A model generated the notes under the pieces. That model saw only the letters and a program-made list of their open reading frames with translations. It searched no databases and was not told the origin of the DNA. 64,000 bases of DNA. Source: Solibacillus sp. FSL R7-0682 (lineage in GTDB: Bacteria > Bacillota > Bacilli > Bacillales_A > Planococcaceae). Location: positions 2,128,001 through 2,192,000 of the forward strand of contig NZ_JBBOUI010000001.1 in the NCBI RefSeq assembly GCF_038005985.1, written 5' to 3'. The position numbers and the translations under genes are program-made. This document shows, in pieces, positions 39,487-49,426 of the stretch. Every line of letters begins with the position of its first letter. Within the stretch, counting starts at the first letter, position 1.

Positions 39487-39512
39487 CATTGATAGATTCA
39501 AGGCATTAACCC

Positions 39513-39629
39513 ATGAGTTTAGAACAGATTCTTGGTGACTTTACTTCAATTAAAGAAAAAGGGTTTAATACAAATAGTTACAATTTGGATAATTTATTTC
39601 GAATGTATAGAGGATGCTTAAAGTTCTAG
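39513..39629 (+). pseudogene. Short frame, probable gene remnant
   Basis: 38 codons beginning MSLEQILGDFTSIKEKGFNT. No ribosome site. The composition looks protein-like, so it may be the N-terminal piece of a lost gene. Confidence 0.25.
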
Positions 39630-39672
39630 TAGAAAAAGGGGCAGCTGAATAGAGTAAAAATGGAGGAGAAAT

Positions 39673-40368
39673 ATGGTCAAAAAACAGCATTCTAATAAAA
39701 GGTTTATATTATTTGATTTACTATTTTATGCAGCATTACCTTATGTAATTTGGAAATTTGGGAGAGAGCCATTAGGTGATTACATAGCAATGTTGATTTC
39801 AACAGTTCCTGGGGTTGTTTATACTATTTACCGCTTTATATTAGATAAACAATTTAACATTACGGGTGTATTTATTTTAGTATCTCTCGCGGTTAGCACA
39901 ACGGTGAATATACTTTCAGGATCAGCAGAGCAAATGATTTGGAATGGCATCTATTTAAGTCTTTTTTTATCATTAATATATGTTGTTGCTCTCATAATTA
40001 AGCGTCCTTTTTCTTTATATTTTGCCGTTGATTTTGTTTATTTGCTTGGTGATGCACGAGAGGATAGTAAAGCTTTATTTTTTCAAAAAGGAATCTTTAA
40101 ATGGTTTCAAATTATTCAGGTTATTTTTATTGTAAGAATTCTTTTTATGGTAGCACTTACCGTATTTCTACTAGAGAAATATGGAATTGATGGTTATGGC
40201 AATATGCTCATCTATAAACATGTTGCAGGGTGGATATTTTCTAGTTTAACAATAGGGTTGTATTTTTATATAAAAATCCCCGTACAAAAGTTCTTTGCTA
40301 AACAACAAAACGAAGGACAAGACGGCAATAACGCCACTCCCAATCAATCAGACGCAATTGTTGGATAG
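39673..40368 (+). CDS. VC0807-type membrane protein
   Basis: 231 residues; GGAGGAG before ATG 39673. About six membrane helices; PYVIWKFGREPLGDYIAMLISTVPGVVYTIYRF is the first conserved half and LFMVALTVFLLEKYG..YKHVAGWIFSSL the second, as in intracellular-septation-like VC0807 proteins. Cytosolic tail Gln/Asn-rich. Function unknown. Confidence 0.7.
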   Translation: MVKKQHSNKRFILFDLLFYAALPYVIWKFGREPLGDYIAMLISTVPGVVYTIYRFILDKQFNITGVFILVSLAVSTTVNILSGSAEQMIWNGIYLSLFLSLIYVVALIIKRPFSLYFAVDFVYLLGDAREDSKALFFQKGIFKWFQIIQVIFIVRILFMVALTVFLLEKYGIDGYGNMLIYKHVAGWIFSSLTIGLYFYIKIPVQKFFAKQQNEGQDGNNATPNQSDAIVG

Positions 40369-40404
40369 CCTCATTTCCTTCTATTCCTGATGCAAAGCCT
40401 CTAA

Positions 40405-40441
40405 TTTAAAAACACCACCTTGATGGCTAGACAAGGTGGTG
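40405..40441 (-). terminator. Terminator of the 46-residue gene
   Basis: CACCACCTTG/CAAGGTGGTG (40413-40422, 40432-40441); on minus followed by TTTTTAAATT. Confidence 0.7.
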
Positions 40442-40453
40442 AAACAACGTTTT

Positions 40454-40594
40454 TTACAGCATCATTCGAATTAGACGATACAATGTATCAACGAGACGAA
40501 AGAAGTCTGTTACGTAACGGAAGATGGCTAGTCTTTCGATACGTTTCTTTTTCGAAACAGCCTTAGCCCTTAATTTGCGTGATGGATAAGACAC
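40454..40594 (-). CDS. 46-residue basic micro-protein
   Basis: GTG start 9 nt after AAAGGAGG. The product MSYPSRKLRAKAVSKKKRIE then RLAIFRYVTDFFRLVDTLYR and LIRMML is highly basic at the front and amphipathic-helical at the back. It has its own terminator and an excellent ribosome site, so it is probably real, though too small for usual annotation. No family recognised; a membrane-surface or nucleic-acid-binding micro-protein is possible. Confidence 0.55.
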   Translation of the reverse strand: MSYPSRKLRAKAVSKKKRIERLAIFRYVTDFFRLVDTLYRLIRMML

Positions 40595-40703
40595 AGTAGT
40601 ACACACCTCCTTTACAAAAGGAGTCAGCTGGATGCTGCCTAATTATTGTACCATGTAAAAAACGTAAAATAATAAATTTATATGAAAAAAACGAGATTTA
40701 TTC

Positions 40704-40744
40704 CATAAAAAAATTAGCTACTAACATAGGTTAGTAGCTAATTT
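40704..40744 (-). terminator. Terminator of the first symporter operon
   Basis: AAATTAGCTACTAA (40711-40724) pairs with TTAGTAGCTAATTT (40731-40744), then a T-run on minus. Confidence 0.8.
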
Positions 40745-40748
40745 ATAT

Positions 40749-42299
40749 TTAGTGTGAAACGTCTTGTACCGAAATACCTGTTTGCGCTTTAACCTCAACT
40801 TCACGGTATTTTGCAGCATCCGTTTCTTTCGATAACAATGTACCAATGAATCCACCTAAGAAGCCAAGAGGGACAGAGATGATCGCTGGATTCGTTAACA
40901 TGATTAATGGCTCACCAACGAAAATCGCCTTACCTTCAGGACCCCATACGTTTGGTGAAACAGCTACTAATACTAAAGCAGAAATTAAACCTGTTAACAT
41001 TGCAGACACGGCACCTGTTGTATTGAAGCGCTTCCAGTAGATTGTGTAAATAATTACTGGTAAGTTTGATGATGCAGCAATACAGAACGCTAATGATACT
41101 AAGAAGGCAACGTTTAAAGATTGTGCACCTAATGCTAATAAAATAGAGATAATAGAAATGATAATCGAACCGATACGAGCAGCTTTAACTGCTTCTTTCT
41201 CAGTAATTTTACCTTTTTTAATAATTTGCCCGTAAATATCATGAGATAGGGCAGAAGCACCTGAAAGTACTAAACCAGCTACTACGGCTAAAATTGTTGC
41301 AAATGCTACCGCACAGACGAACGAGAATAAAATTTCTCCACCTAATGCTCTTGCTAATAATGGGGCAGCCATGTTTCCAGCAGGGTTTGCTGCGACAATT
41401 GTTTCTTTCCCTACAAATGCTGCTGCACCGAATCCTAAGAAGATTGTTAATACGTAGAATCCACCAACAATCCAAGTTGCCCAAATTACAGAAGAACGAG
41501 CTGTTTTTGCGTCTTTTACAGTAAAGAAGCGCATTAAAATATGTGGTAAACCTGCTGTACCTAATACTAATGCAATCAACATCGAAATTGTATCAATTCC
41601 ATCTGTATAACGTAAACCAGGATTTAAATAATTTTCACCGTGCTCAGTTGCAGTAGACATGTGTGTGAACATATTGGCGATACTGAAATCGAATTTTGCT
41701 AATACTAAGAATGAAATAATAACTGTACCTAACATTAATAATACGGCTTTAATAATTTGTACCCAACTCGTTGCCGTCATCCCACCGAATAATACATAAA
41801 CGGTCATCATGACACCAACAAGTAATACTGCCATCCAATATTCAATACCTAATAATAATTGAATTAGGGCGCCTGCACCTACAAGCTGTGCAATCATATA
41901 GAATAATACAATTGTAATTGTAGATAATGCTGCTGTACCGCGTACTTTTGCTTTATCAAAGCGGGCAGTAATCATATCCGCTAATGTAAAGCGTCCTAAG
42001 TTACGTAATGGCTCAGCAACGATATAAAGTACTACTAAATACGCTACTAAATAACCTAATGAGAAGAAGAAGCCATCAAAGCCGAATAGTGCAATCGACC
42101 CTGCAATCCCTAAAAACGAAGCTGCTGATAAGTAATCACCAGCAATGGCTAAACCATTTTGCCAGCCAGTTAATCCGCCACCCGCTGTATAGAAATCACT
42201 TGCAGAAGAGGTACGTTTTGACGCCCACCACGTAATTGCTAACGTTAATCCTACAATCGAAACGAAGAAGATAACCGCTGTTAAACTAATGTCATTCAT
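40749..42299 (-). CDS. Sodium:solute symporter, acetate/monocarboxylate type (ActP/YwcA-like), copy A
   Basis: 516 residues, about 13 membrane helices. Family marks: ASDFYTAGGGLTGWQNGLAIAGDYLSAASFLG, GRFTLADMITARF, FGGMTATSWVQIIKA and GTAGLPHILMRFFTVKDAKTAR. Takes up acetate or a related short acid with sodium. Encoded 2 bp after its DUF485 partner. A second pair lies at 44182-46073, about two-thirds identical by eye. Confidence 0.88.
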   Translation of the reverse strand: MNDISLTAVIFFVSIVGLTLAITWWASKRTSSASDFYTAGGGLTGWQNGLAIAGDYLSAASFLGIAGSIALFGFDGFFFSLGYLVAYLVVLYIVAEPLRNLGRFTLADMITARFDKAKVRGTAALSTITIVLFYMIAQLVGAGALIQLLLGIEYWMAVLLVGVMMTVYVLFGGMTATSWVQIIKAVLLMLGTVIISFLVLAKFDFSIANMFTHMSTATEHGENYLNPGLRYTDGIDTISMLIALVLGTAGLPHILMRFFTVKDAKTARSSVIWATWIVGGFYVLTIFLGFGAAAFVGKETIVAANPAGNMAAPLLARALGGEILFSFVCAVAFATILAVVAGLVLSGASALSHDIYGQIIKKGKITEKEAVKAARIGSIIISIISILLALGAQSLNVAFLVSLAFCIAASSNLPVIIYTIYWKRFNTTGAVSAMLTGLISALVLVAVSPNVWGPEGKAIFVGEPLIMLTNPAIISVPLGFLGGFIGTLLSKETDAAKYREVEVKAQTGISVQDVSH

Positions 42300-42301
42300 A
42301 A

Positions 42302-42628
42302 TTAGCGACCTCCTTCATATTCATCGATAATTGCTTTTGCTTCTTTATCGAATTTATTTGCTTTTGCTACATAAAAGTGAGCTAATCCCCAAGTCATTAA
42401 AAATAGCCCTGCTGAGTAGATCCATACCCATGTAATATCCCCAAATGCTTTTTGATCCAAAATTGTTGTGTATGACGTTAAGATTGGTAATAACATATAA
42501 AGTGCTAAAAAGATTACCGTCATAGTCCACAAAAATGAATTTTTCTTCTTCGAAAGCTTTTTAAATGATTCTTGAGAAGCAATTTTATCATAATCAATAA
42601 TCGGCTTTTCAATTTTTCCCATAAACAT
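42302..42628 (-). CDS. DUF485 membrane protein (YwcB/YjcH-like), copy A
   Basis: 108 residues; two membrane helices (about 34-55 and 67-87) with SFKKLSKKKNSFLWTMTVIFLALYMLLPIL and WVWIYSAGLFLMTWGLAHFYV. DUF485 proteins are always found before ActP-type symporters and probably help their assembly or regulation. Confidence 0.88.
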   Translation of the reverse strand: MFMGKIEKPIIDYDKIASQESFKKLSKKKNSFLWTMTVIFLALYMLLPILTSYTTILDQKAFGDITWVWIYSAGLFLMTWGLAHFYVAKANKFDKEAKAIIDEYEGGR

Positions 42629-43350
42629 ACCCCCATTTGTGTTTGAATTTACTGCTTAATGTTTGTAAAATTCTCATTTAAGGAAATTACATTTTCATTC
42701 TATTTTAGCGCCCATAAAATTGCAATAGTTTTAGACAAAATTATCTGAAAAAATTTTTCAAAAAAATAAGTTTATTAGAGAAAATAAACTACTTTTTATA
42801 CAGAAAATAAGACAATTCGACATTATCAGATGTCGATAAACGTTGAAATACAAACGTTTCCAGCAGTATTGACAAATAATTTTAATGATTTTTCGAGAAT
42901 TTTTGATAGTTGAAATACTATTCATTTTATTGCTTAATAGTAATATTTAAAAAATGATTTACTTTTAAAAATAGAGTTATATTTATAATTTACAAAGTAT
43001 ATTCATAATTTTTTAAGCATAAAAGAAGAAAAAACAGGGGCATATAACGAGTTCGGTTATTGAGGGGAAAACATTAAATAAAAGCAAAATAGGGACACAA
43101 TTCACATAGTATTTGGTATCAATGTTTTAATTGGTTTCATACCCTAATAAATATAATTTATTATACCGAATGGAAACACCACATAAATTTATTAAAAGGG
43201 TATGAATTGGATGTACAAATACATAACCGATTCTACTAAGAAAATAGAGTTTAATAAGAAGCAAACTTGTATTTTGAAGGAAATTGACATTTATATGCTA
43301 AAATAAATTTATGGTATCTAAAATTGCTAAAATTGTGGAGTGAAATAGAT
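42629..43350 (+). other. 720-bp AT-rich intergenic, no gene found
   Basis: Divergent promoter region of the copy A operon and the next gene. I see no ORF of note and no clear repeat. Confidence 0.5.
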
Positions 43351-44094
43351 ATGAAGAAAAAGGTAATAATTTTTTTGATAGGGGTGATTTTACTTATATC
43401 TTCTTTGCCGTTAAGCACAAAAATGGTAATGGAAATCATTCATAATCAAAAAATGAATTTAAAATATACTGTCACGAATGTAAATAACAGTTTTCCTCCT
43501 ACTGAATCCAAATTCAATTTTAAAGGACATATTGTAGAGGTTGAGGAAGCAATAAAAAATATGGAAAGTTATATAGACCCTTGGAGTAATAAAATTAGCA
43601 TCGCAGATTTATCTATCAAAATAGATGGAGAAGTAATAGATGTATTAAGAGATTACCCAATAAGGGTGGAAGAAGAAGGTTTAAATAGATATTATGGAGA
43701 GATTGCATATTTAACCTTAGAAGATAAGAAAAATGATCAAGTTCAATTTATTGTGCTTTTGAAGAAAACAAGAGAATTGCCAAAAGAGATGCCAAACGGA
43801 GATATAGTAGGTTGGGTTCCCTCGGAGAAATTAAAGTACACGCTTTATACATTGGATAAAGAAGGGCTTTTAAATAATAAATCTTTTAGCTTTATGGAAC
43901 GTGACGCTTTACAAACAGAATTGCTTAATGCTGGTGTTGTAGCCCCTCATTCGATTGGTTATTATACAGATGCTTGGGAAGGTTATCCTTCACTATTTTT
44001 CCCCTTAATTTACCCATTTGGAACGTTGATCATCGGATTCATATTAATAATTATCTTTTTTCCAATTAGAAAAAATAAAAGTTTGCGAACTTAA
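43351..44094 (+). CDS. Membrane-anchored hypothetical protein
   Basis: 247 residues from ATG 43351 (GTGGAGTG 8 nt before; the longer frame to 43324 lacks one). N-terminal anchor (about 4-22), an extracytoplasmic alpha/beta domain (about 35-215) and a C-terminal helix (about 217-238) with a basic stop. No family recognised. It separates the two copies of the symporter pair. Confidence 0.6.
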   Translation: MKKKVIIFLIGVILLISSLPLSTKMVMEIIHNQKMNLKYTVTNVNNSFPPTESKFNFKGHIVEVEEAIKNMESYIDPWSNKISIADLSIKIDGEVIDVLRDYPIRVEEEGLNRYYGEIAYLTLEDKKNDQVQFIVLLKKTRELPKEMPNGDIVGWVPSEKLKYTLYTLDKEGLLNNKSFSFMERDALQTELLNAGVVAPHSIGYYTDAWEGYPSLFFPLIYPFGTLIIGFILIIIFFPIRKNKSLRT

Positions 44095-44140
44095 TTAAGC
44101 TAGTAGGGAATGATAGTTGAAATGGAATAGTAAATTATAA

Positions 44141-44174
44141 GAAAAACGCTCAGATTAACTACTAAGCGTTTTTC
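44141..44174. terminator. Bidirectional terminator
   Basis: GAAAAACGCT (44141-44150) pairs with AGCGTTTTTC (44165-44174); serves both convergent units. Confidence 0.75.
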
Positions 44175-44181
44175 GATCTTA

Positions 44182-45732
44182 TTAATGAGAAACGTCTTGC
44201 ACTGAAACTCCTGTATGTGCTTTAACACGAATTTCTTTATAAATACGTTCCGCTTCATCTTGCTCGACCTTATTAGCCGTTAAAATGGAAGCTATAAAGC
44301 CTGCAAAGAAGCTCAGTGGTATTGTGATAATTGCTGGCACTGCTAAATTCACTAATGGTTCCCCAACAAAAATTGCATTACCAGTCGGGCTCCAAATATT
44401 CGGCCCCATTGCGCCTAATACTAAACATGACACTAAGCCAGTTACCATCGCTGCAACGGCACCATTGGCATTGAATTTTTTCCAGTAAATTGTGTAAAGA
44501 ATTACTGGTAAGTTTGCTGACGCACCAATACAGAAAGCAAATGATACTAAAAACGAAACGTTTAAGCTTTGTGCAAATAGCGCTAATACAATGGAAACAA
44601 TTGCAATTGAAATCGATCCTATACGCGCGGCTAATACTTGTTGCTTTTCTGTTAATTGACCGCCATTAATAATTTCTCCATAAATATCATGCGAAATAGC
44701 AGAAGCACCCGTTAATACTAATCCTGATACTACCGCTAAAATAGTGGCAAATGCTACAGCACAAATAAATGATAATAAAATGTTACCACCTAAAAATTCT
44801 GCAAGAAGTGGGGCAGCTGTATTCCCAGCAGCATTTTCTCCTATAATTGCTTCAAATCCTACGAAGTGCATGGCACCAAATCCTAAGAAAATAGTTAACG
44901 AGAAAAAGATTGCTGTGATCCAAGTTGTCCAAGAAATAGATGAACGCGCTGTTTTTGCATCTTTAACAGTAAAGAAGCGCATCAAAATATGTGGCAACCC
45001 AGATGTCCCTAAAACTAATGCCAACATCATTGATACCGAATCAATTGTCGATGAGTATTTCATTCCAGGTACTAAATATTCGTCTCCATAGTTCGTACTA
45101 ATAGTGTCAAACATTTTCACTAAGTTAAAATCAAACTTCGCAAAAACTAATATCGCTAATAGAGAAGTACCAAATAATAATAAGCCTGCTTTAATTATTT
45201 GCACCCAACTCGTTGCTGTCATTCCACCAAACAAAACGTATGTTGTCATCATGACACCTACAATTAACACTGCCACCCAATATTCAATACCGAATAAAAG
45301 CTTAATTAATGCTCCCGCACCTACAAGCTGCGCGATCATATATAAAATGACAATAATGATCGTTCCCGTAGCAGCAACCCCACGAATGCGCTTTTCATTG
45401 AAACGGGCAGTTAACATATCAGCTAATGTAAAGCGTCCTAAATTTCGCATCGGTTCAGCAATAATATAAAGTAGAACTAAATTTGCTACAACATAGCCAA
45501 CAGAGAAGAAGAAGCCGTCAAAGCCTGTTAAAGCAATTGCTCCCGATACCCCTAAAAAGGCAGCAGCTGATAAGTAGTCCCCAGCAATCGCAAAACCATT
45601 TTGCCAGCCTTTTAAGCCACCTCCAGCTGTATAGAAATCACTTGCGGAAGAAGTTCTTTTCGCTGCGATATATGTAACGATTAATGTTAATCCAACAATC
45701 CCTAAAAAGAAGCCTGCAGATACTAAATTCAT
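44182..45732 (-). CDS. Sodium:solute symporter, ActP/YwcA-like, copy B
   Basis: 516 residues, exactly the length of copy A and with the same motifs (SDFYTAGGGLKGWQNGFAIAGDYLSAAAFLG, GLPHILMRFFTVKDAKTAR, C-terminal VKAHTGVSVQDVSH against VKAQTGISVQDVSH in A). Differences concentrate in loops and in the membrane segments before the shared tail, suggesting divergence of substrate or affinity. Confidence 0.88.
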   Translation of the reverse strand: MNLVSAGFFLGIVGLTLIVTYIAAKRTSSASDFYTAGGGLKGWQNGFAIAGDYLSAAAFLGVSGAIALTGFDGFFFSVGYVVANLVLLYIIAEPMRNLGRFTLADMLTARFNEKRIRGVAATGTIIIVILYMIAQLVGAGALIKLLFGIEYWVAVLIVGVMMTTYVLFGGMTATSWVQIIKAGLLLFGTSLLAILVFAKFDFNLVKMFDTISTNYGDEYLVPGMKYSSTIDSVSMMLALVLGTSGLPHILMRFFTVKDAKTARSSISWTTWITAIFFSLTIFLGFGAMHFVGFEAIIGENAAGNTAAPLLAEFLGGNILLSFICAVAFATILAVVSGLVLTGASAISHDIYGEIINGGQLTEKQQVLAARIGSISIAIVSIVLALFAQSLNVSFLVSFAFCIGASANLPVILYTIYWKKFNANGAVAAMVTGLVSCLVLGAMGPNIWSPTGNAIFVGEPLVNLAVPAIITIPLSFFAGFIASILTANKVEQDEAERIYKEIRVKAHTGVSVQDVSH

Positions 45733-45734
45733 TC

Positions 45735-46073
45735 TTATGCACCAGCCTTTTCATATTCAATTAAAACCGCATTGGCAGCTTCATCAAATTTTGTTGCCAT
45801 TTTAATGTAAACTGTACAAAGTACAATTGTCATTATGAATAGGGCAAGTGCATAAACCCAAACCCAAGTAATACTACCGATTGCTTTCTGTTGTAAAACA
45901 GGTGTGAATGCTAAAATCGGTAAAAGGATGTAAAATGTCAAAAATGTTATAGTCATACCGAATAAAAATCGATTTTTCTTTTGTACAAATCGATTAAATG
46001 ATTCCATGCGATCAATCACATCATAGTTGATTGAATCGCTATTTGTTGAGTAATTCTCCCCTGATTTGCTCAA
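45735..46073 (-). CDS. DUF485 membrane protein, copy B
   Basis: 112 residues; same two-helix layout as copy A (SFNRFVQKKNRFLFGMTITFLTFYILLPIL and WVWVYALALFIMTIVLCTVYI), with a longer Ser/Asn-rich head. 2 bp before symporter B. Confidence 0.88.
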   Translation of the reverse strand: MSKSGENYSTNSDSINYDVIDRMESFNRFVQKKNRFLFGMTITFLTFYILLPILAFTPVLQQKAIGSITWVWVYALALFIMTIVLCTVYIKMATKFDEAANAVLIEYEKAGA

Positions 46074-46617
46074 CTGAATTCCCCCTTAAGAATTATTATT
46101 CTGTTTTAAACGGAATATTACTATTTCAATCCGTTATTAGTTTTGATTGTAAGGGGGAATACTTTATTATGCAATAACATTTTTTCTGAAAACTCTTAAT
46201 TATCCATTTCTGTTTGAAGTAGAATTATTAGGTTTTATGAAGAAAAAATGGACTTAAATTTACGTGAAATATATAACGAAATATTATTTTACGTTTTAAA
46301 TTTACAGAATATTTCACTTTATTAGAGGAAATCACACATAAAGCACAATATAATATTTCGCTAATCTAATATAATTGATTTCCATATTATTTCCTGATTA
46401 CACTATCTTTGTACTATAACAAGTTAAAAATAATATTTTTTTGATATTCAACAATTTAAAATATTTCTTCCCATCAAGATGTTAAAATAAATTGATGTAG
46501 TGAATGAAAGAATTAGTAAGCTTTAATCTAAAAATGATAATAATTTGATATTTTAATTATAAAAAGCCGTATTTTTTTAGACCAAAAGCATAAATTTATT
46601 AAAAAGGAGCCAAAGAA
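46074..46617 (+). other. 540-bp AT-rich intergenic
   Basis: Divergent promoters of copy B and the GNAT gene. An imperfect inverted pair GTGAAATAT/ATATTTCAC spans about 46264-46318. No ORF. Confidence 0.4.
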
Positions 46618-47151
46618 ATGCTAAAACTTACTACGGAGCGTTTGCGTTTTGAACGTTATACAAAAGAAGATGTACAATTTGTACTTGAACTTGTTACAGA
46701 CCCTGATGTCATGAAATTTATCGGAAATGGACAAGTGAAAGACATTGTTTATGCGGAGCACTTAATCGACCGGATGCTTGAACAGTATAAAAATTTTGGT
46801 GATTACGGGCTTCATAAGCTCATTCATCGAGAAAGTGGGGAAGTGATCGGACATGCTGGGCTTGTAGCACAAATTTTTGATGATACCTTTGAAATGGAAC
46901 TTGGCTATTGGATAAAGCCTAGCTGTTGGCATCAAGGATATGGTTTTGAGGCCGCTCATGCCCTGAAAACTTATGCGGATGAAGAAATGTATTTAGCACG
47001 TTATGTGTCTGCCATTCAAGTAGGCAATGAAGGCTCAAAACGTATCGCATTAAAAAATGGTATGCATTTAGAGAAGGTAATCTCAATGGAAGGCAAGCTT
47101 GTAGAAATTTATGTAAAAGAAAATGATTATGAAATTGATGATAACGTTTAA
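46618..47151 (+). CDS. GNAT acetyltransferase (RimJ/RimL type)
   Basis: 177 residues; AAGGAG 8 nt before ATG 46618. LTTERLRFERYTKEDVQFVLEL at the start, acetyl-CoA site GYWIKPSCWHQGYGFEAAHAL and the final NEGSKRIALKNGMHLEKVI are typical. Substrate unknown. 21 bp upstream of the transglutaminase-like gene, likely one unit. Confidence 0.85.
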   Translation: MLKLTTERLRFERYTKEDVQFVLELVTDPDVMKFIGNGQVKDIVYAEHLIDRMLEQYKNFGDYGLHKLIHRESGEVIGHAGLVAQIFDDTFEMELGYWIKPSCWHQGYGFEAAHALKTYADEEMYLARYVSAIQVGNEGSKRIALKNGMHLEKVISMEGKLVEIYVKENDYEIDDNV

Positions 47152-47172
47152 GTACGTAGGAGAATAAAGCAA

Positions 47173-48675
47173 ATGAAACGCTATTTTATAAGTTATGAAG
47201 AATTTAAAGCACGTGGAGGTTCCATTAAATCATCCACCATTACATATGACGAGTTACAAGCGGTACTAACAATGCATATGGAGCGTTTAGATAAGCAATT
47301 TACATTGCATATTAATGGTCATACACCTAAGCCTGTGCATGAGCTTATTGAAGAGGCATTCGAATTATGTCATTTGCATAAGCCGTTTTATACACAGCAT
47401 TGTGCCAATCGTAGTTATCGTTACCGTAGTACATCCAAAAATCGTGTAAAGGTTGAGTTTACACTTAGTTATCGGATGAATGGTGATCAAGAACAGTGGA
47501 TGCTTACAGAAATTGAACATACGTTAAAGACAATTACGAAGCCTTCTATGACAACTTTGCAAAAGGTTGTAGCTGTGCATGATTATATCGTCCGAACGTA
47601 TGCTTATGAAATGCAGACGAAAGGCTCACCATTTGCTGTACATACATTTATGCAGGAAAAGCGCGGTGTTTGTATGGCTTATGCGCTCTTGTTTGAAAAA
47701 ATGATGGAGATGCTAGCAATCCCTTGTTATTACGTGATAGGGAAGGCAGATGGGGAAGGTGATGCGGGCCATGCTTGGAATCTCGTCAATATTGACGGCG
47801 AGTGGTTTCATATTGATGTGACGTGGGATGATATTGGCCATGTCTATGAAAATCATGTGATTCGCTATCGGTATTTTTTATGTACAGATGAGCAAATGGC
47901 AATAAATCATCAATGGGATCTTGATTTATATCCACCTTGTACGAGCAAACGTTTTAATGTATTTCACGCACTTTATGATGCTTGTATCGTAGAGGATACA
48001 CTTATTTATCCGCATCCGAAAACTGCGCTATTAACCGAGCTTCAGCTTAATAAGCTGCAGACAAAACGTTTACTTAATATTCGGGTTCAATCTTGCACCT
48101 ATGCAAATGATCGTATTTATTTTAGTAACTATTCTCATCTTGGATATTTGTACACATTTAATCTTCGTACGAATGAGCTTAAACATGTTCGAGCGGAGTC
48201 TGTTCATCACATAAACACGATGTCTGACCAATTGATTGTGACCTATAAAAATCAAACAACTGAAACATTCGCTCTTGAAAAGTCACACTCTGCAAATGTA
48301 AAAGAAAATGCTTTCATCGTAGAAAATACTATTCAGCATACTTCCGCCTTGATGATGTCGTTTGGGGAAAGCTGGCTTGCAACATTTGAAGCTACGGATC
48401 CAACTTTTGTTGCATTTAAAAGCGCGGAAGGAATTGAATTCATATTAGCAGAGCCAGTTAAACAATTGACAATTTCGCTTGAAATGGAGAAAGGGATTCA
48501 ACTCCAGGTGACATCCAATCGGAAACCACTAACGTTTAAACAGCCTGCACAACTAAAAATTCCGATGCATTTAGTACAACATCTACTCGGATCACTCCAA
48601 AAAAAGCTTTCAAATAAGCTTTCAATGGTAGATGATAATGTATATATTACCATCCAACGCAGCATAACTTTATAA
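47173..48675 (+). CDS. Transglutaminase-like cysteine-protease-fold protein
   Basis: 500 residues. The core domain (about 130-230) has Cys167 (RGVCMAYALLFEKMM), His200 (GHAWNLVNI) and Asp215 (WFHIDVTWDD), the full catalytic triad. No signal peptide, so intracellular or unconventionally exported. The C-terminal half (about 250-500) is beta-rich and unlike any domain I know; it may be a propeller or sensor domain. Members often act as proteases or cross-linkers in wall or spore contexts. Confidence 0.75.
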   Translation: MKRYFISYEEFKARGGSIKSSTITYDELQAVLTMHMERLDKQFTLHINGHTPKPVHELIEEAFELCHLHKPFYTQHCANRSYRYRSTSKNRVKVEFTLSYRMNGDQEQWMLTEIEHTLKTITKPSMTTLQKVVAVHDYIVRTYAYEMQTKGSPFAVHTFMQEKRGVCMAYALLFEKMMEMLAIPCYYVIGKADGEGDAGHAWNLVNIDGEWFHIDVTWDDIGHVYENHVIRYRYFLCTDEQMAINHQWDLDLYPPCTSKRFNVFHALYDACIVEDTLIYPHPKTALLTELQLNKLQTKRLLNIRVQSCTYANDRIYFSNYSHLGYLYTFNLRTNELKHVRAESVHHINTMSDQLIVTYKNQTTETFALEKSHSANVKENAFIVENTIQHTSALMMSFGESWLATFEATDPTFVAFKSAEGIEFILAEPVKQLTISLEMEKGIQLQVTSNRKPLTFKQPAQLKIPMHLVQHLLGSLQKKLSNKLSMVDDNVYITIQRSITL

Positions 48676-48723
48676 TTTGATTCTATTCAATACAATAAAC
48701 AACCTAAAAAGGAGCATGTTGAT

Positions 48724-49248
48724 ATGAGATTAGAAAGCGAGAGAATTTTTTTAAGGCCACTTTGTGAATTAGATGCGACGATTATTTTAGAAAGTACAAT
48801 GGATCAAGAAATCCGTTATATGACAGGGACGAAGAGCATTTTTTCATTGGATCAAATAATAAAACATATCGAACATATTAATAATGACGAAAGCCGCTAT
48901 GATTTTGCTATTTGTTTAAAGGAAAGTGACGAAATGATTGGAGAATTATCAATTTTGGATATTGATGAGGACAACAAAAAAGCAGGATTTCGAATATCGA
49001 TGGCGGCCATTTCATTAACAGGAAAAGGAGATGGAACGGAAGCAATCAAAATTGTTTTACAGTTTGTTTTTGAACAGCTTCAATTAAATCGTTTGCAGTT
49101 AGAGGTATTCAGTCATAACACTCGTGGGATTAGAGCATATGAGAAAATTGGATTTGTTAAAGAAGGCGTTTTACGTCAATCTTTATACATTGATAATACA
49201 TATTCAGACGAAATTATTATGGCCATCCTTAAAAGTGATTACAAATAA
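48724..49248 (+). CDS. GNAT acetyltransferase
   Basis: 174 residues; AAAGGAG before ATG 48724. MRLESERIFLRPLCELDA, GFRISMAAISLTGKGDGTEAIKIVLQF (acetyl-CoA site) and NTRGIRAYEKIGFVKEGVLR are the standard marks of the SpeG/RimL-like group. Confidence 0.85.
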   Translation: MRLESERIFLRPLCELDATIILESTMDQEIRYMTGTKSIFSLDQIIKHIEHINNDESRYDFAICLKESDEMIGELSILDIDEDNKKAGFRISMAAISLTGKGDGTEAIKIVLQFVFEQLQLNRLQLEVFSHNTRGIRAYEKIGFVKEGVLRQSLYIDNTYSDEIIMAILKSDYK

Positions 49249-49426
49249 GAGCAAGGGACGATTCTATCTATTAACAATGCTTAAAATGTAACTAATTTTA
49301 GTTTATACATCTCTATAATAAGACAAGCTTATGGCTATCTATAGATAACCAATAATTACCTTTACACGTGACGTATGATATCGTATGAACTAAGAAGTAC
49401 TGATAGTTGGAAAAGGGGGAAGTACG

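Noticed and set aside
42629-46617. cre-type or other catabolite sites for the symporter operons
   Set aside because: No convincing TGWAANCGNTNWCA match in either upstream region.
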